This document shows positions 24,965 to 36,979 of a stretch of DNA of 64,000 nt, in pieces. The stretch spans positions 1-64,000 of the forward strand of contig NZ_JADNRA010000031.1 of the NCBI RefSeq assembly GCF_015709525.1. Reading direction: 5' to 3'. The first letter of the stretch is position 1; each line of letters opens with the position of its first letter. Below the pieces are notes generated by a model. The model saw only the letters and a list, made by a program, of their open reading frames with translations, did not search any database and had not been told where the DNA came from. The position numbers and the translations under genes were made by a program. The DNA is from Methylocystis sp. L43 (GTDB lineage: Bacteria > Pseudomonadota > Alphaproteobacteria > Rhizobiales > Beijerinckiaceae).

Positions 24965-27958
24965 TCAGTGGGCTTCGTCCCAATTGGCGGCGGCGCGCGC
25001 ATCGACTTTCAGCGGCACGGCAAGATGGACGGCGGGCGCGGGCGCCTGCTCCATGACGCGGCGCGCGAGTTCGATCGTCGCCTCGGCTTCATCGTTCGGC
25101 GCTTCGAAGACAAGCTCGTCATGCACCTGCAGAAGCATCTGCGCCGAGAGGCCGGCGCGAATGAGCGCGTCATCCATTCGGATCATCGCCCGACGGATGA
25201 TGTCAGCGGCTGCGCCCTGGATCGGCGCGTTGATCGCCGCGCGCTCATAGAAGGCGCGGTCTGACGCATTGGCCGATGAGATGCCGGGAAAGTGGTAGAC
25301 CCGGCCGAAAATCGTCGAGACTTCGCCCTTCTCGCGCACCGTCTTGCGGGTTGAATCCATATAGTCCCGAATGCCGGGAAAGCGTTCGAAATAGCGCTTG
25401 ATATAGGCGCTCGCCTCTTCGCGCGGAATGCTCAGCTGATTGGCGAGGCCGAAGGCGGAAATGCCATAGATGATGCCGAAGTTGATCGCCTTGGCGCGGC
25501 GGCGCGTCTCGGCCGGCATGTCCTTGATGGGCACGTTGAACATTTCGCTCGCCGTCATCGCGTGAATGTCGAGATTTTCGGCGAAGGCGCGTCTGAGCTG
25601 AGGAATGTCGGCGATATGTGCGAGCAGCCGCAACTCGATCTGCGAGTAATCCGCCGAGATCAGCACATGGCCGGGCGTCGAGATAAAGGCCTTGCGGATT
25701 TTGCGGCCGGCCTCATTGCGTACGGGAATGTTCTGCAGATTGGGCTCGGATGAAGAGAGCCGCCCCGTCGTCGTGGCGGCGAGCGCATAGCTCGTGTGCA
25801 CGCGACCGGTCTCGGCGTTGATATAGCCGGGCAGGGCGTCGGCGTAGGTGCTCTTGAGCTTGGAGAGCTGTCGCCAATCGAGAATGCGGCGCGAAAAATC
25901 ATTGCCGGCGACGGCGAGGTCTTCGAGAACGCTTGCGGAAGTCGACCAGGCGCCGGTCGCCGTTTTCTTCGCGCCGGGCAGCCCCATCTTGCCGAAAAGT
26001 ATGTCGCCCAATTGCTTCGGCGAGCCAAGGTTGAAACTCTCGCCGGCGAGTTCGAAGATCTCGGCTTCGAGCCGCGCCATGTCCTGCGCAAATTCGCCCG
26101 AGAGTCGCGACAAGGTCGCGCGCTCGACCATGACGCCTCTTCGCTCCATGCGCGCGAGCGTCGCGACCATCGGCCGCTCCAAAGTCTCGTAGACCGTGGT
26201 CATGCGCTCGGCCAAGAGCCGCGGCTTCAGCACGCGCCAAAGGCGCAGGGAAATGTCGGCCTGTTCCGCGGCGTATTCCGTCGCCGCTGTGAGCGCAGCG
26301 CGGGCAAAGCCGAGGAAATTGCGGCCCGCGCCGGCGACGGAGGCGAAGGTCAGAGCGTCATGGCCGCAATAGTTGCGCGCCAGCTCTTCGAGACGATGAT
26401 CGCCACGCCCCGAGTCCAGCGCGTAGGACATGAGCATGGCGTCGTCGATCGGCGCGACGTTGATTCCGTAGCGCGAAAGAACCAGCAGATCATGCTTCAT
26501 ATTATGCGCGATTTTGAGGATCGAGGCGTCCTCAAACAGCGGCTTTAATCGCGCGAGCGCCGCGTCGAGCGGGATCTGTCCCTCGACCAAATTGGCGCCG
26601 GAAAAAAGGTCAGCCGAGTCGCCGGAGCGATGCTGCAGCGGGACATAGCAGGCGCGTCCCGGCGCGGTCGCCAGGGAGACGCCGATGAGTTCGCAGCGCA
26701 TCGGATCCGGCAAGGTCGTTTCGACATTGATCGCGACGAGTCCTGCGCCAGCGGCTTCCGTGATCCAATCATCCAGACGCTCGGCCGAGATGACCGTTTC
26801 ATAAGCCGAGCGGTCGATCTTGACCGACTTCGCTTCGGCGAGACGCGCGGCGACGAGATTCGCGGGCGTGAGCGCGTCGCTTGTCGGCTTCTCCGCGCGG
26901 TTCGGCGCTTCAGCAGCGGGCGCTGCGATCTCGGACAATTCGCCGTTGCGCCCGCGCCAGCCGGCGGCGCCCAGAAATCGGGGATCGGGCTCGATATCCT
27001 GCGCCTGGACCCCATACATCTCGGCGACGCGGCGGGTGATCGTCGTGAACTCCATCGCCTGCAGAAAAGCGATAAGCTTCGCCGCGTCAGGTTGATGAAG
27101 GCCGAGGTCCTCGAGCGGCGTTTGGAGCGGCGCGTCGCGAACGAGTTCGCAGAGCTTCTTCGAAAGAAGGATGCGCGCGACGGCGTCCGGCTCGGTCAGC
27201 GCCTCGCGGCGCTTGGGCTGCTTGATGCCCGGCGCTTTGGCGAGCAGCGTTTCGAGATCGCCATATTCGTTGATGAGCTGAGCAGCGGTTTTGACGCCGA
27301 TGCCTTTGGCGCCCGGCACATTGTCAGTGGAATCGCCCGCGAGCGCCTGCACGTCGACGACCTTGTCCGGCGTAACGCCGAAATAGTCGACGACCTCGGC
27401 TTCGCCGATGAGGCGTTCTTCGCGCGCGCCTTTCGTTCCCGCCGTCCCCGAGGCGGGGTCGTACATTCTGACCCCGGCTCCGACGAGCTGCATCAGATCC
27501 TTGTCGGCCGAGACGATCAGCACGTCCGCGCCCTTGGCCTGCGCCTGCGTCGCATAGGTGGCGATGAGATCGTCGGCCTCGTAGACGTCCTGTTCAATCG
27601 GGGTGAGGCCGAAAGCGCGCACGACGGCGCGCATCAGCGGGAATTGCGGAATGAGATCGTCCGGGGGCTCGGTGCGGTGCGCCTTGTAGTCGGGATAAAG
27701 GTCTTTTCGAAAGGAGTGCTCGCTCTTGTCGAAGATGATGGCGAGATGCGTGGGCTTCACGCCGGCCGCGCCTTCGCGCACGAACTGCAACAGCTTCGTG
27801 CAGAACAGCCGCACGGCGCCGGTCGGCAGCCGGTCGGAGCGATAGTTATATTTCGCATCCTGTCGGATCGACTGGAAATAGGCGCGAAAGACGAAGGAGG
27901 AGCCGTCAACGAGGAAGATGTGGCTCCCGGGGCCGACGGGCTTATGCGTGAGGGTCAT
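24965..27958 (-). CDS. polA: DNA polymerase I, proofreading domain apparently inactivated
   Basis: A 997-residue Pol I with all three domains: 5' nuclease at ~1-300 (IFLVDGSSFVFRAYF, ALAGDSTDNVPGAKGIG), 3'-5' exonuclease fold at ~380-590, polymerase at ~600-997 (SADYSQIELRLLAHI, INFGIIYGISAFGLA, LLQVHDELVFE). Polymerase catalytic residues are intact. In the exonuclease domain, Exo I reads INVET (Asn411 where E. coli has Asp355), Exo II keeps Asp490 in NMKHDL, and Exo III reads YAAEQAD (Gln566 for Asp501). Loss of two metal ligands predicts a proofreading-deficient enzyme. Confidence 0.95.
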   Translation of the reverse strand: MTLTHKPVGPGSHIFLVDGSSFVFRAYFQSIRQDAKYNYRSDRLPTGAVRLFCTKLLQFVREGAAGVKPTHLAIIFDKSEHSFRKDLYPDYKAHRTEPPDDLIPQFPLMRAVVRAFGLTPIEQDVYEADDLIATYATQAQAKGADVLIVSADKDLMQLVGAGVRMYDPASGTAGTKGAREERLIGEAEVVDYFGVTPDKVVDVQALAGDSTDNVPGAKGIGVKTAAQLINEYGDLETLLAKAPGIKQPKRREALTEPDAVARILLSKKLCELVRDAPLQTPLEDLGLHQPDAAKLIAFLQAMEFTTITRRVAEMYGVQAQDIEPDPRFLGAAGWRGRNGELSEIAAPAAEAPNRAEKPTSDALTPANLVAARLAEAKSVKIDRSAYETVISAERLDDWITEAAGAGLVAINVETTLPDPMRCELIGVSLATAPGRACYVPLQHRSGDSADLFSGANLVEGQIPLDAALARLKPLFEDASILKIAHNMKHDLLVLSRYGINVAPIDDAMLMSYALDSGRGDHRLEELARNYCGHDALTFASVAGAGRNFLGFARAALTAATEYAAEQADISLRLWRVLKPRLLAERMTTVYETLERPMVATLARMERRGVMVERATLSRLSGEFAQDMARLEAEIFELAGESFNLGSPKQLGDILFGKMGLPGAKKTATGAWSTSASVLEDLAVAGNDFSRRILDWRQLSKLKSTYADALPGYINAETGRVHTSYALAATTTGRLSSSEPNLQNIPVRNEAGRKIRKAFISTPGHVLISADYSQIELRLLAHIADIPQLRRAFAENLDIHAMTASEMFNVPIKDMPAETRRRAKAINFGIIYGISAFGLANQLSIPREEASAYIKRYFERFPGIRDYMDSTRKTVREKGEVSTIFGRVYHFPGISSANASDRAFYERAAINAPIQGAAADIIRRAMIRMDDALIRAGLSAQMLLQVHDELVFEAPNDEAEATIELARRVMEQAPAPAVHLAVPLKVDARAAANWDEAH

Positions 27959-28053
27959 GCGCCCATCTTAGCGGCGCGCGCGCGCCGCGTCATGACGCGG
28001 GGGCCCTAAAACCGCCCGTTTGACCCTCGCCGGCGCCAAGCCTAGAAGATCGC

Positions 28054-29136
28054 ATGTCCCACAACAGTTTCGGCCATCTTTTCCGCGTCACCACCTTCGG
28101 CGAGAGCCACGGGCCGGCGCTCGGCGCGATCGTTGACGGATGTCCGCCGAACATCCCGCTCGAAGCGCAGGAGATCCAGGGATTTCTGGACAAGCGCAAG
28201 CCTGGACAGTCGCGCTTCACCACGCAGCGGCGGGAGGCCGATGAGGTAAAGATTCTTTCGGGCGTTTTTGCCGACCGCGACGGCCGACAGGTGACGACCG
28301 GCGCGCCGATCGCGCTCATGATCGAAAATACCGACCAGCGCTCCAAGGATTATGGAGAGATCGCCGACAAATATCGGCCCGGCCATGCCGATTACGTCTA
28401 CGACGCAAAATATGGCGTCCGGGACTATCGCGGCGGCGGGCGCTCCTCGGCGCGGGAAACCGCGGCGCGAGTCGCCGCCGGGGCTGTCGCGCGCAAGGTC
28501 ATCGCCGGCGTGAGGATTCGCGGCGCGCTGGTGCAGATTGGCCCGCATAAAATCGATCGCGCGCGTTTCGATTGGGCGGAGGTTGAGCGCAATCCGCTGT
28601 TTTGCCCCGACGCGCGCGCGGCGGAATTATGGGCGGATTATCTCGATGGCGTGCGCAAGGACGGCTCCTCCATCGGCGCGGTGATCGAAATTATCGCCGA
28701 GGGCGTTCCGGTCGGCTGGGGCGCGCCGATTTACGGCAAGCTCGACGCCGATCTCGCCGCAGCGATGATGTCGATCAACGCGGTGAAGGGCGTCGAGATT
28801 GGCGCGGGCTTCGTCGCCGCCGAGCTGACCGGCGAAGACAACGCCGACGAGATGCGCGCCGGACAAAATGGACCGCAGTTTTTGTCGAACAACGCCGGCG
28901 GCGTGCTCGGCGGCATTTCGACTGGTCAGCCCATCGTCGTGCGCTTTGCAGTGAAGCCGACGTCGTCAATCCTGACGCCGCGCCGCACGATCGATCGCTT
29001 TGGCAAGGAAACCGACATCGTCACCAAGGGCCGTCACGATCCCTGCGTCGGCATTCGCGCCGTTCCGGTGGGCGAAGCGATGATGGCGTGCGTGCTCGCC
29101 GATCATTTCCTGCGCCATCGCGGGCAGGTGGGGTGA
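28054..29136 (+). CDS. aroC: Chorismate synthase
   Basis: A 360-residue enzyme that makes chorismate from EPSP using reduced FMN. All three family signatures are present: [17 protein letters not shown], the [18 protein letters not shown] region, and the C-terminal [17 protein letters not shown]. The start ATG 28054 gives [16 protein letters not shown], standard for the family. It is monocistronic, divergent from polA by 95 bases. Confidence 0.96.
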   Translation: MSHNSFGHLFRVTTFGESHGPALGAIVDGCPPNIPLEAQEIQGFLDKRKPGQSRFTTQRREADEVKILSGVFADRDGRQVTTGAPIALMIENTDQRSKDYGEIADKYRPGHADYVYDAKYGVRDYRGGGRSSARETAARVAAGAVARKVIAGVRIRGALVQIGPHKIDRARFDWAEVERNPLFCPDARAAELWADYLDGVRKDGSSIGAVIEIIAEGVPVGWGAPIYGKLDADLAAAMMSINAVKGVEIGAGFVAAELTGEDNADEMRAGQNGPQFLSNNAGGVLGGISTGQPIVVRFAVKPTSSILTPRRTIDRFGKETDIVTKGRHDPCVGIRAVPVGEAMMACVLADHFLRHRGQVG

Positions 29137-29178
29137 CGGCCGCGTCGCGGGGCTGATCTCGCGTTGTCGCGAGTCGAC

Positions 29179-32025
<2,847 letters not shown>

Positions 32026-32347
32026 AGCTTTTCCACTCGTGCGCCGCATAACGCGTCACCCGATAGAACTATGGTCGCGCCTGCGACTCGGCGAGTCTGC
32101 TCGGCGGAACATCGTGTTCAGCCGGAAGGCCGATCGAAGGTTGCGCCCCTCACAGTGACGTCAAAGCTGGCCCGACTCATCGTTCCTGAGTCCGACCAAA
32201 TCGGATCAAGCGCGAGCGATTGGAGCCAAGCGCGAAGCGGCGTCGCGCATTCGCTTTGTCTTGCAGTAAGAATTGACGCGTCGCTTCGTCGCACAGAGGT
32301 TTTTCGTCACTTCGCTTGACCGCGCCCAAGATTGAAACCTAAGTTCG
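32026..32347. other. Intergenic region, 322 bases, nothing recognised
   Basis: This lies between the acyl-ligase fusion (minus) and the small secreted protein (plus). No RNA, repeat or convincing promoter was recognised. A TTGACG and a TTGACC occur near 32272 and 32318 but neither has a good -10. Short open frames here look like chance. Confidence 0.5.
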
Positions 32348-32755
32348 ATGCTTGGAACCCGAGAGGCGGCGGTGGATCCAATCTTCCAGCGAACGAGTCA
32401 GCGCGCGCGCATTTTTGCGGCGCTCCTCGCCTTGCTTATGCTGGTGCAGACCACGATCGCAGGCGCCGGCGCCCTTGCGCTGGGAGAAGGCGTCGCTTTC
32501 GGAACGATCTGCGCGCCGCAGGATGCGGTGAACGACGAGCCGCCGCTTGTCCCGAATGAACGCCACCGCCATGGATTTTGTTGCGTTCTTCACAGTGGCG
32601 CGTTGGACGCGCCGCCTTCCAAGCCAGTTGTTTCGATCGCTCTGATTTTTCCCACTGAGGCTCATTCGCCTCGGCCGGACACGTCCAGTCACGCGCCGCG
32701 CATCGCGCCAAAGCGCGCGCCTCAATCGCCACGAGCGCCTCCCCGCGAGGGCTGA
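32348..32755 (+). CDS. Small secreted Cys/His protein (DUF2946-like)
   Basis: A 135-residue protein. After ~20 charged residues a hydrophobic segment (IFAALLALLMLVQTTIAGAG) acts as signal or anchor. The rest carries AFGTICAPQ and HRHGFCCVLHSG, a Cys/His arrangement reminiscent of DUF2946 proteins often found near copper genes, then a proline-rich tail. The family call is tentative. It lies 196 bases upstream of the orphan pmoC in the same direction, which makes a link to copper handling plausible. Confidence 0.55.
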   Translation: MLGTREAAVDPIFQRTSQRARIFAALLALLMLVQTTIAGAGALALGEGVAFGTICAPQDAVNDEPPLVPNERHRHGFCCVLHSGALDAPPSKPVVSIALIFPTEAHSPRPDTSSHAPRIAPKRAPQSPRAPPREG

Positions 32756-32951
32756 AGTTTTTCTCGCGCTGAAATTTCAACGCAGCCGCCATCCTTGCGA
32801 TGGCGATGCCCGCGAGAGCGCGTTCGCGAAATCTTTCAAACGGATCCTGTCGCCACGGCTGCGAGAGCAGACGCGACGACTGCCGAGCGCGCGCATCAAA
32901 CCGTTCGAAGGGGCGTGCAGCCCCGCAAAACCAGAATTTTGGAGATGACTT

Positions 32952-33725
32952 ATGAGCATGACAAAAACGGAAGCTCGTTCCGCCGCCCGAAGCGCTGAAC
33001 GAATTATCGACACCAGGCCCGTTCTTATCGGCGTTCCAGCCTTGATGTTCTTCGTGGCCTGCCTGCGCCTCTACGAACAACTTTTCGCCTGGAGATTTGG
33101 CCTCGATTCCTTCTCGCCAGAGTTTCAGCTCTACTGGATGGGCCTGTTGCAGTTTGCGATTCTCGCGTCGTGCTTGGGTGCGGTCGGCCTTGTCGGCTTT
33201 CTGTGGCGCACGCGCGATCGCGATCTGGCGAAGTTAGGAGCTGCGGCCGAAACGCGACGGCTCGTTTATCTCGTCCAGTGGCTGCTCGTTTTCTCGCTCG
33301 CCCTGTTTTGGGGCTTAAGCTTCTTTTCGGAGCAGACGGCTGTCTGGCACATGACCGCCGTGCGCGACACGGATTTCACGCCGAGCAATATCATCACCTT
33401 CTATATTGCATATCCGCTCTTTGCGATCATCGGTCTCGGCGCGTTCTTCTATGCGAAAACGCGCCTGCCGACTTTCGCGAAGGGATATTCTCTCGCCTTC
33501 GTGGTTCTTGTCGTCGGCGTCTTCATGACGATCCCGAATGTGGGATTCAATGAATGGGGTCACACGTTCTGGGCGATGGACGAAGGCTTTGCAGGTCCGC
33601 TGCACTGGGGCTTCGTCTTTTTCGGCTGGATGTCGCTGGCGACTTTCGGCGTCGTGCTGCTGATCCTTGGCCGTCTTCGCGAACTCCTCGGCGCAGATGC
33701 GCTAGAGCAGCTCTATCGACGCTAA
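32952..33725 (+). CDS. pmoC: Orphan PmoC: methane monooxygenase subunit C homologue
   Basis: A 257-residue PmoC with LDSFSPEFQLYWMGLLQF, RDTDFTPSNIITFY, IPNVGFNEWGHTFW and GPLHWGFVFFGWM, and about six membrane segments. GGAG at 32941-32944 precedes ATG 32952. No pmoA or pmoB follows; a strong hairpin ends the unit. Compared with pMMO structures, the CuC ligands Asp/His/His are Thr129, His133 and Asn146 here, so two are lost. The CuD ligands Asn/His/His (Asn200, His204, His218) are kept. Extra pmoC copies are known in type II methanotrophs; this one is divergent and may be a stress-induced or regulatory paralogue rather than a catalytic subunit. Confidence 0.9.
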   Translation: MSMTKTEARSAARSAERIIDTRPVLIGVPALMFFVACLRLYEQLFAWRFGLDSFSPEFQLYWMGLLQFAILASCLGAVGLVGFLWRTRDRDLAKLGAAAETRRLVYLVQWLLVFSLALFWGLSFFSEQTAVWHMTAVRDTDFTPSNIITFYIAYPLFAIIGLGAFFYAKTRLPTFAKGYSLAFVVLVVGVFMTIPNVGFNEWGHTFWAMDEGFAGPLHWGFVFFGWMSLATFGVVLLILGRLRELLGADALEQLYRR

Positions 33726-33752
33726 GTTCGCTCGCGCTTCAGCCGCATGCGA

Positions 33753-33784
33753 AGCCGGCGCCGCTCGTTGGAGCGGCGCCGGCT
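33753..33784 (+). terminator. Terminator hairpin after pmoC
   Basis: A perfect 14-base stem (33753-33766 with 33771-33784) and a GTTG loop, 28 bases after the pmoC stop. No T-run follows, so it may be Rho-assisted or mainly protect the 3' end. Confidence 0.65.
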
Positions 33785-33832
33785 GCATTCTCAGGTTTGA
33801 GTGGCCAACGCGTCATGTGGCGGACATCTGCC

Positions 33833-34348
33833 TCACGGCAGCGCGTGCTGCATCAGAACGGCCGGGAATGACACCTGCGAGTCGAGAGGGATATCTGCCC
33901 CCGCTACGGTTTTGAAGCCTAGCGCCTTGTAAAAATTTTCGGCGGCGAACGTTGAGCAACAATGAAGTTCGCTTACGTCTCGAGCCTTGGCGTCCATGCA
34001 GCACCGATTCATAATCGAACGCGCGACGCCCAAGCGAGTCCAGCCGGGATGGGTGGCGAAATGGCGGATATGCGCTTCCCCTCGGACGATCTTTGCTGTT
34101 CCTGGACGCTCAAGCGACCAGCCTCCGCACCCGATGAGTTCGCCGTGGCTGCTCTGCGCGACGTAAAAGGCGCCAGAGGCGAGGAGTGTTGGATTCGCCC
34201 TTGTCATGAAAGGCAAGGCTCGATCGAGCAGCACCTTTTCGTAATGCGGCGCCAACAGAGTTGAGTAGCTCGCCGCCAGAAGGGCGCTCACCGCGTCTGC
34301 GTCAGAGGGAGCGGAGAGCCTTACGATGTAGGTCACTGTCGCGACCAT
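33833..34348 (-). CDS. GNAT-family N-acetyltransferase
   Basis: A 171-residue GNAT protein starting MVATVTYIVRLSAPSDA. The acetyl-CoA-binding region is IRHFATHPGWTRLGVARSIM, and CSTFAAENFYKALGFK is the usual beta6-alpha4 element. The substrate is not predictable. It is convergent with pmoC, separated from it by the hairpin, and 24 bases downstream of the hemW start. Confidence 0.85.
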   Translation of the reverse strand: MVATVTYIVRLSAPSDADAVSALLAASYSTLLAPHYEKVLLDRALPFMTRANPTLLASGAFYVAQSSHGELIGCGGWSLERPGTAKIVRGEAHIRHFATHPGWTRLGVARSIMNRCCMDAKARDVSELHCCSTFAAENFYKALGFKTVAGADIPLDSQVSFPAVLMQHALP

Positions 34349-34372
34349 TGCGACAAGAACGGCGGAGCGCCG

Positions 34373-35542
34373 CTACGCCGCGAGATCGGCGACGACAGCA
34401 TCGAGCACCGGAAAGCCTTCGGAGCTGACGCGCAGCCTGTTGTCGCGGGTGAATTCGACCAGACCGTCGCCGATAAGTTCGCTGATGCGCGACTGCGACA
34501 GGCGTTTGCCGGTCAGCAGGAAATAGCGCTGCGGATCGACGCCTTCGCGCAGCCGCAGCCCCATCAGCAGGAACTCATCGCCTTCCTGCTCGGACGAGAG
34601 CAATTCGTCCTCAATGATGCCGTGGCCTTCGGTCTCGACGCAGGTCAGCCACATCTCTGGATGCCGCTCGGTGGACTGGGCGCGGCGTCCGCGCGGCGTG
34701 ACCACCCGCCCATGCGCGCCGGGACCGACGCCGACATATTCGCCGTAGCGCCAATACACCAGATTGTGCCGACACTCGGCGCCGGGCCGCGCATGGTTCG
34801 AGACTTCGTAAGCTGGCAGGCCGGCGCGGGCGGTGACTTCCTGCGTCACGTCCCAGAGCGCCCGCTGCGTGTCCGCGTCGGGCAGCGCCATCTTGCCGGT
34901 GTTGACCATGCGCTCGAACATTGTGTCCGGCTCGATCGTCAGCTGATAGAGCGAGACATGCTCGGGCGAACGGGTGAGCGCCAGCTCCAGCTCTTTTCGC
35001 CAGGCGGCGGCGGTCTGGCCCGAGCGGCCGTAGATCAGATCGAAGGACGTGCGCTCAAAAACCGAATTGGCGACGTCGAGCGCCATCAGGGCTTCCGCGA
35101 CCGAGTGCTGCCGGCCGAGCGCGCGCAGGTCAATGTCGTTCAGAGCCTGCACGCCGAGCGAGACGCGGTTGACGCCTGCGGCTTTGAAGCCCTTGAAACG
35201 CGAAGCCTCGACGCTCGTCGGATTGGCTTCGAGCGTGATTTCGCAGTCCTTGGCGAGGGGCCAGTGGCTCGAAATCTGGGAGAGAATGGCTTGAGCGGTC
35301 GAAGGCGCCATCAATGACGGCGTGCCGCCGCCAAAGAAGATCGAGCGGACTTCGCGCCCGGGCGTCAGGGCGGCGCGATGCGCAAGCTCCGCGCTGAAGG
35401 CCTCGACGAAGCGGTCCTCGTCGACGTCGCCGCGCCTCACGTGGCTGTTGAAGTCGCAATAGGGGCATTTCGACAGGCAGAACGGCCAATGGACATAAAC
35501 GCCAAAGCCTGGATCGAATGCGTTGCGAATCGGTGTCGCCAT
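34373..35542 (-). CDS. hemW: HemW-like radical SAM protein
   Basis: A 389-residue radical SAM protein of the HemW (formerly HemN-like) group. The cluster motif is CLSKCPYCDFNSH (CxxxCxxC), then RSIFFGGGTPSLM and ANPTSVEASRFKGFKAAGVN. A C-terminal HemN domain ends in the winged-helix part LVEFTRDNRLRVSSEG. The Cys after CxxC that oxygen-independent coproporphyrinogen oxidases need is absent (FNSH), so a heme chaperone role is more likely. Monocistronic. Confidence 0.9.
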   Translation of the reverse strand: MATPIRNAFDPGFGVYVHWPFCLSKCPYCDFNSHVRRGDVDEDRFVEAFSAELAHRAALTPGREVRSIFFGGGTPSLMAPSTAQAILSQISSHWPLAKDCEITLEANPTSVEASRFKGFKAAGVNRVSLGVQALNDIDLRALGRQHSVAEALMALDVANSVFERTSFDLIYGRSGQTAAAWRKELELALTRSPEHVSLYQLTIEPDTMFERMVNTGKMALPDADTQRALWDVTQEVTARAGLPAYEVSNHARPGAECRHNLVYWRYGEYVGVGPGAHGRVVTPRGRRAQSTERHPEMWLTCVETEGHGIIEDELLSSEQEGDEFLLMGLRLREGVDPQRYFLLTGKRLSQSRISELIGDGLVEFTRDNRLRVSSEGFPVLDAVVADLAA

Positions 35543-35618
35543 GGCCCTTTATCGCATGGAATGGCGGGAAGGGCACGGCGATGGGCGCTGGCATAGAAAG
35601 GGCTGGGCGTTTGCGTAT

Positions 35619-35776
35619 CCCTCCCCTTTACGGGGAGGGTGGCCCCGCGAAGCGGGGACGGGTGGGGAAAAATTTCGCTTGAGGACGTGAGGTCCCCCAC
35701 CCGGCGATCCCGCAGCCAAGTTTACGCAGGTTGCGTCAACTGCCTGGGATCGCCGACCTCCCCGCAAGGGGGAGGT
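35619..35776. repeat. Cluster of intergenic palindromes
   Basis: Four inverted repeats lie close together: 35619-35626 with 35632-35639 (CCCTCCCC), 35643-35648 with 35652-35657 (CCCCGC), 35703-35711 with 35746-35754 (GGCGATCCC), and 35756-35763 with 35769-35776 (ACCTCCCC). The outer pair resemble each other in inverse orientation, as in a composite intergenic repeat. It fills the gap between divergent hemW and the next gene. Confidence 0.65.
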
Positions 35777-35811
35777 ATCTCGCGCCAAACATTGGGATCG
35801 TGTGAGATCGT

Positions 35812-36303
35812 ATGATGGGGTTTTGGGAGGTCTTGCGGTTCTGGCGGAGGACGCCGGCGGCTCAACAGCCGGACCCAGCGATGCTGGCGATCGCCGAGGC
35901 GATCTCCCGCAATCTCGTGGCTCTCGGCCTCTTTGTCGACGCGCGGTCCTACGGGCGTGGGTTCTTTGAAATCAAAGCCTCGACCTCCTCGAAATTGATC
36001 ACCACCCCAGACGGGACGGAGGCGTCGGGGATCGCGCTTTTGCTCGCCGGCGCGTATGAGCCGCCATCGCTGGTTTTCGAACAGATCAACTCTTTGCAGC
36101 GCGGCTTGGGGCGGGCGATGGTGGAGGCGGTCATCGCCGGGGTAAAGGACCGTCCCGGCGCGTTCCGGCGGCTGCGGGTCAACGATCTTTCGCCGCGCTT
36201 GCAGGACGGCCGGCGATGGTGGGAGCATGTCGCCGCGGCGCATCCGGAGTTCGATTGGGTGATCACGCATGAGGAGCCGTTCGGAAGTGCGCCTAGGACG
36301 TGA
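35812..36303 (+). CDS. Hypothetical protein
   Basis: A 163-residue soluble protein beginning MMGFWEVLRFWRR. No family recognised. It contains SYGRGFFEIKASTSSK and INSLQRGLGRAMVEAVIAGV and ends with FDWVITHEEPFG. A short region with conserved-looking aromatic and charged residues suggests a folded domain of mixed alpha/beta type. It overlaps the downstream HExxH gene by 35 bases, so the two are probably translated together. Confidence 0.6.
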   Translation: MMGFWEVLRFWRRTPAAQQPDPAMLAIAEAISRNLVALGLFVDARSYGRGFFEIKASTSSKLITTPDGTEASGIALLLAGAYEPPSLVFEQINSLQRGLGRAMVEAVIAGVKDRPGAFRRLRVNDLSPRLQDGRRWWEHVAAAHPEFDWVITHEEPFGSAPRT

Positions 36304-36970
36304 GCGGCGGGGTTTTGACCCGCTGTCTTTGCTCCGCTCAAGGCTTGCCGCACGGCGCATGCCGCACGCCGACCCGGAGCCCGTGCAGAGCGTGAGCGAG
36401 ATCGAAAACGCGCCCGATTTCTTAAGGAAGCGGCGAACGCTCGCAGCGCTCGTGGCGGAGTTCGGTTACGACGTCGGCAAAGTGACCCTCAGCCCACAGA
36501 AAAAGACATTCAACTTTCTCGGCCAAAGCTTCACGTCGGAGGGACAGTCTTTCCCCGACGGCCGCATTGAAATCTATTATGACTCGAACATGAGCGACGC
36601 GCGGCTGGGCTGCTGCCTCGCGCATGAATTGCAGCATGTACGCTATTTCGCGGTGCGTCACGCCTATCGCGCGGAAAAGTCGGACGGACCTTTGCGCCGG
36701 CGCTTCGCCAAATATGCGCCGAAACTGCTCGCCGCGCAGCGCGGCGTCTCGATCTATTCAAATGAACATTGGGACGCATGGAAAGGCGATGCGCCGCCGA
36801 GGCTTTTCTCTTTCGAGTTGGAGGAGGGGGACAGCGAACCCATCAATGAGACGATCGCGGAGGTCGCCAAGGCGCTCTACAATTGGGGGCCGGACGTGCA
36901 CATCAACGCTCTGTGGAAAGAGCTGCATGACGCGATCAATGAAGAACATGCCGCGCTGCGAAGCGCGTAG
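36269..36970 (+). CDS. Putative zincin metalloprotease (HExxH)
   Basis: Up to 233 residues. The motif AHELQHVRYFAV supplies HELQH (His119 to His123), the zinc/catalytic motif of zincins; Glu in EPINETIAEVAKALYNWG is a candidate third ligand. It is not secreted: no signal peptide is visible. No family was recognised. ATG 36269 overlaps the preceding gene; ATG 36359 (MPHADPEP) would shorten it by 30 residues. Partner and substrate are unknown; the overlap with the upstream hypothetical suggests a functional pair. Confidence 0.6.
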   Translation: MRSRSEVRLGRERRGFDPLSLLRSRLAARRMPHADPEPVQSVSEIENAPDFLRKRRTLAALVAEFGYDVGKVTLSPQKKTFNFLGQSFTSEGQSFPDGRIEIYYDSNMSDARLGCCLAHELQHVRYFAVRHAYRAEKSDGPLRRRFAKYAPKLLAAQRGVSIYSNEHWDAWKGDAPPRLFSFELEEGDSEPINETIAEVAKALYNWGPDVHINALWKELHDAINEEHAALRSA

Positions 36971-36979
36971 TGCGCCCGT

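Noticed and set aside
32071-32319. 82-residue frame in the intergenic region before the DUF2946-like gene
   Set aside because: Sequence has no recognisable domain or ribosome binding site and looks like chance.
32952-33725. Start of a complete pmoCAB operon
   Set aside because: A hairpin and a convergent acetyltransferase gene follow; pmoA and pmoB are absent from the window.
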